8,002 nt of DNA from Bacteroidales bacterium (GTDB lineage: Bacteria; Bacteroidota; Bacteroidia; Bacteroidales; UBA932). Position numbers and translations under genes: made by a program. The stretch is from the NCBI GenBank assembly GCA_024401915.1, contig JAKSKA010000062.1, positions 1-8,002 on the forward strand. The letters run 5' to 3'. Under the pieces are notes generated by a model, which saw only the letters and a list, made by a program, of their open reading frames with translations, was not told the origin of the DNA and did not search any database. Positions 5,803-8,002 of this stretch are shown here, piece by piece (positions within the stretch are counted from its first letter, which is position 1; each line of letters begins with the position of its first letter).

Positions 5803-7841
5803 TCTTCGTTCTTGCAGTACTTCTTGATCACTCCATAGGCTCCTGCAACACCAAGCTCTCCGGAACGGGAAAGGTCTATGCAGCCCTTTTCCTTGTCCTT
5901 CAGATAGATCAGCACGAGGCCTCGGTTGAAATAGGCGTCCCCCATACCGGGGTACAGGCTTATCGCCTTGTCATAGCATTCAACGGAGCCTACAAAGTCG
6001 GAGGAAAGGCAGTCGAGGTTGCCGAGATTGAAGTGGACGTGGGGATTGTCGGGCAATATCTCGAGGGCGGCCCTGATGTCGGCAATCGCCTCGCTGTAGT
6101 CATAATTACGGCCGACCCTGTCGCTCACCCTTGCCCTGGTGGTGCCGCTGTCATCCATCGACAAGGTCTGGACCTTGCCCTCGAGCGAAGCGATGAAATC
6201 GATCATCTCCGCTTTCAGGACGCCACGGTTCATCAGATAGAATGCCTTGTAGCAGTTCTTGTAGCCATCCTCCGCCGCCGCTGCCCCGACAGCCTTGTCG
6301 AAATAGCTCAGAGCACTGCTGAACTGCTTGTCCGCCAGTTCCTTGAGCCCTTTCTCGAAATATTGCTGAGCCTCCGAAGGAGGGGGCGGTACATAGGCTT
6401 TCTTCCTGATTGCGGGGGATGCTGCCGGGACGTCCGTCCCCGCTGCTTCCTCTTCGGAGTTCGCTATCCTGACGGGGGAGGGGAACTCGTCCGTGAACTT
6501 GTCCAGAAGTGCGTTCTCGTAACGCCCGGAAAGTGCCGTCCTGCCGGCGTCCCTTTCGCGGCATAGCGTGAAACGGTAAAGCGGCCTGAGCTTTATGTCT
6601 ATGTCTCTGTGCTGAAGCAGCTCGTCATTGAAGTCCTTCTTCGCAAAATCGGCGTCCAGGGCCAGCAGAGAGCTGTATTTCTTGGTCGTGTCCGCAAAAT
6701 CCGCAGCGCCGCCGCTGGCTTTCTCCCTGTATTCGCGGACCTTGCGGCTCGCTGTCTCGTAGTCGGCCTTGCTTTCCTTGTACCGTCCCATACGCTGTTT
6801 CACGTATGAACGGTTGAGATAGGCCTTGGCGAAATCCGGATACAGTTCGATAGCCTTGTCGTAATCGTCCAGCGCGTCCTTCCACCTCTCCATCTCGACG
6901 AAGATGGATGCCCTGTTGAAACGGGCGAGGACGTTGCCGGGGTTGATGTTGATCACCCTGTCCATATCCTCGAGGGCTTCTTCCAGATTGCCGACCCTCG
7001 CGTTGACAAGGCTTCTGTTGTAGAGCGTGAGCGCATTTCCCGGCTCGTCCTCCAATACACGGTCAAGGTCCCTCATCGCGGCGTTGTAGTCCTGGAGCTC
7101 GAAGTTGAGGATGGCCCTGTTGAAATATGCGAAGGTGCTGGTGGAATCCAGCTCTATAGCCTTGTCGAGGTCGGCTATCGCGTCCGGATATTTTTTCTGG
7201 CCGGCATAGACCAGACCGCGGCGCACATAGCTTTCCGCTTCGAAACGGTCCAGTTTGATGGCCTTGTTGTAGTCCGTGAGCGCTTTCAGCGTATCGCCGA
7301 GGAAAAGCCTGCAGGCCCCCCTGTTGAGATAGGCTGACGGGTCTTTCGGCTCCTTGTGGATATAGCGGTCGAAATCCTCCACCGCTAACGTGAAGCGCTG
7401 GGCGAGGAAATAGGTGACCCCGCGGCTGAAATACAGGCCGGAGAAGCCCGGACGCAGGGAAATGGCAGTCTCGAGATCCTTGATTGCATTGTCGAAGTCA
7501 CCGCTACGGCTCTCTGCAATCGCGCGGTAGTGGTAGCCGTTGGTGAAGACGGGATTCAGACGCACGGAACGGTCGAAGTCGCCATAGGCTCCGCGCACGT
7601 CGCCGAGGTTGTATTTCGCGATTCCGCGCCAGAAGAAGTTCCAGTAGTCGGCGGTATCCAGCCTGGCCAGGATGTTGAAATTCTCAATGGCGGTGGAGTA
7701 GCGGCCTTCGGAAAGGGCCTGCCGACCGCGCATCGAGAACACGTCCTTGTCCCACTGGGCGCCGAGTGAAAAGCAGACGGAGAACGCTGCCAGTACGCAG
7801 AAAGTGCGCAGCGCCCCTGTGGAACGCAGCGCTTTTTTCAT
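5799..7841 (-). CDS. Secreted tetratricopeptide-repeat protein
   Basis: Starting at ATG 7839-7841 the protein has 680 residues. An in-frame GTG at 7860-7862 would add seven (MKKFRDT), but it lies at the expected transcription start of the promoter and gives a poorer signal peptide. From the ATG, MKKALRSTGALRTF-CVLAAFSVCFSLGA followed by Q reads as a classical Sec signal cut after GA-Q or nearby. Using numbering from the GTG, ten consecutive 34-residue TPR units fill about 37-376, each with the W/Y-x-NRG-x-x-x and AI-DLDKAIELDP pattern. A linker of about 120 residues (377-495), charged and Pro-rich at its end (AYVPPPP), leads to three or four less regular TPRs (496-675). The C terminus with KGCIDLSRSGELG and VIKKYC is typical of Bacteroidota TPR proteins. 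It is expected in the periplasm as a protein-protein scaffold; partners are unknown. It heads the minus-strand operon and its stop overlaps the hydrolase start. Confidence 0.9.
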   Translation of the reverse strand: MKKALRSTGALRTFCVLAAFSVCFSLGAQWDKDVFSMRGRQALSEGRYSTAIENFNILARLDTADYWNFFWRGIAKYNLGDVRGAYGDFDRSVRLNPVFTNGYHYRAIAESRSGDFDNAIKDLETAISLRPGFSGLYFSRGVTYFLAQRFTLAVEDFDRYIHKEPKDPSAYLNRGACRLFLGDTLKALTDYNKAIKLDRFEAESYVRRGLVYAGQKKYPDAIADLDKAIELDSTSTFAYFNRAILNFELQDYNAAMRDLDRVLEDEPGNALTLYNRSLVNARVGNLEEALEDMDRVININPGNVLARFNRASIFVEMERWKDALDDYDKAIELYPDFAKAYLNRSYVKQRMGRYKESKADYETASRKVREYREKASGGAADFADTTKKYSSLLALDADFAKKDFNDELLQHRDIDIKLRPLYRFTLCRERDAGRTALSGRYENALLDKFTDEFPSPVRIANSEEEAAGTDVPAASPAIRKKAYVPPPPSEAQQYFEKGLKELADKQFSSALSYFDKAVGAAAAEDGYKNCYKAFYLMNRGVLKAEMIDFIASLEGKVQTLSMDDSGTTRARVSDRVGRNYDYSEAIADIRAALEILPDNPHVHFNLGNLDCLSSDFVGSVECYDKAISLYPGMGDAYFNRGLVLIYLKDKEKGCIDLSRSGELGVAGAYGVIKKYCKNEE

Positions 7842-7862
7842 TGTATCGCGGAACTTTTTCAC

Positions 7863-7878
7863 TACTTTTGCAAAGTTA
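7863..7878. promoter_or_regulatory. Overlapping divergent -7-like boxes (TAnnTTTG on both strands)
   Basis: On the minus strand TAACTTTGC (7878 down to 7870) matches the Bacteroidota -7 consensus exactly and would start transcription of the TPR gene about 20-25 nt ahead of its ATG at 7841, inside or beside the GTG codon at 7860-7862. No clear TTTG -33 element is seen at the normal distance. On the plus strand TACTTTTG (7863-7870) is also an exact match, with ATTG (7840-7843) 19 bp upstream as a three-of-four -33 match, pointing towards the right edge. The core TTTGCAAA is a perfect palindrome, which is why both strands match. The minus-strand box is supported by a clear gene; the plus-strand one may be only a by-product of the palindrome. 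Confidence 0.5.
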
Positions 7879-7896
7879 ACAAATTATGCACCTGAT

Positions 7897-8002
7897 TTGT
7901 CACGCGGACTGAAAATATTTTATGTATCTGCCGTTTTTGCGCTTTTCTGTGCGGATGGGGGAGCGCGTGTCGTTTCAGGGCGCATAGGGGAGGCTCCGGC
8001 CT
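7897..8002 (+). CDS. Possible 5' end of a plus-strand exported protein (non-ATG start, uncertain)
   Basis: From TTG at 7897 the frame stays open for 35 codons to the window edge. It reads as a short basic stretch (SRGLK), a hydrophobic run (IFYVSAVFALFCA), then ADGGARVVSGRIGEAP, which looks like a signal peptide followed by the start of a mature domain. Possible starts are TTG 7897-7899 or CTG 7909-7911; no in-frame ATG or GTG is positioned to make the hydrophobic run N-terminal. It lies about 27 nt downstream of the plus-strand -7-like box at 7863-7870, a fitting distance for a short leader. A coding length of about 35 residues, no recognised family and a non-ATG start leave this weak; it may be noncoding sequence before a gene further right. 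Confidence 0.22.
   Translation, partial: MSRGLKIFYVSAVFALFCADGGARVVSGRIGEAPA

Noticed and set aside
6700..7760. DNA-level tandem repeat or CRISPR-like array in the TPR gene
   Set aside because: The roughly 102-bp periodicity comes from 34-residue protein repeats; the nucleotide copies are diverged and there are no identical repeats with spacers.
7922..7987. Plus-strand ATG frame of 21 codons at the right edge
   Set aside because: It stops at TAG 7985-7987, is very short and has no start signal of its own; the overlapping open frame from 7897 is a better, though weak, candidate.

Overview
The window comes from a Bacteroidota chromosome, most likely order Bacteroidales, with fairly GC-rich DNA (by eye a little over half G+C). 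Three things point there: a UpxY-type NusG paralogue beside a nucleotide-sugar enzyme, promoter-like TAnnTTTG boxes upstream of two genes, and a periplasmic TPR protein with the characteristic C-terminal GC-DLS--GELG-AYGVIKKYC tail. The genus cannot be fixed from the sequence. All but about 140 bp is coding. I see no tRNA, rRNA, CRISPR array, insertion sequence or integrase.

Left part (1-998, plus strand): the 3' end of a CapD/FlaA1-type polysaccharide-biosynthesis nucleotide-sugar dehydratase/epimerase, overlapped by 20 nt by a complete UpxY-like transcription antiterminator. This looks like the end of a surface-polysaccharide or O-antigen unit extending to the left. The antiterminator sits at the end of the visible unit rather than at its head, where UpxY genes of Bacteroides capsule loci are usually found.

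Right part (995-7862, minus strand, transcribed right to left): six genes in very tight series. They are a large secreted TPR-repeat protein, an MBL-fold metal-dependent hydrolase of the YycJ/WalJ type, an MsbA-like ABC exporter, a small VanZ-family membrane protein, a DUF47/PhoU-like Pit accessory protein, and a Pit-family phosphate transporter. Five of the junctions involve overlapping stop/start codons or a very short gap: four are 1-4 nt overlaps, and only the hydrolase-exporter junction has a gap (32 bp). That gap carries a good Bacteroidota -7 box. The DUF47-Pit pair is a well-known phosphate-uptake module. The other genes are envelope-related or housekeeping, so the operon looks like a mixed cell-envelope and phosphate unit rather than one pathway. 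The two transcription units meet tail to tail at 995-998 with overlapping stop codons.

Right edge (7863-8002): a short AT-rich promoter region with back-to-back -7-like boxes, and a possible 5' end of a plus-strand gene without an ATG start. I found no clearly new biological system here. The most interesting points are regulatory: the position of the antiterminator, a possibly leaderless exporter transcript, overlapping divergent promoter boxes, and the terminator-free convergent junction.
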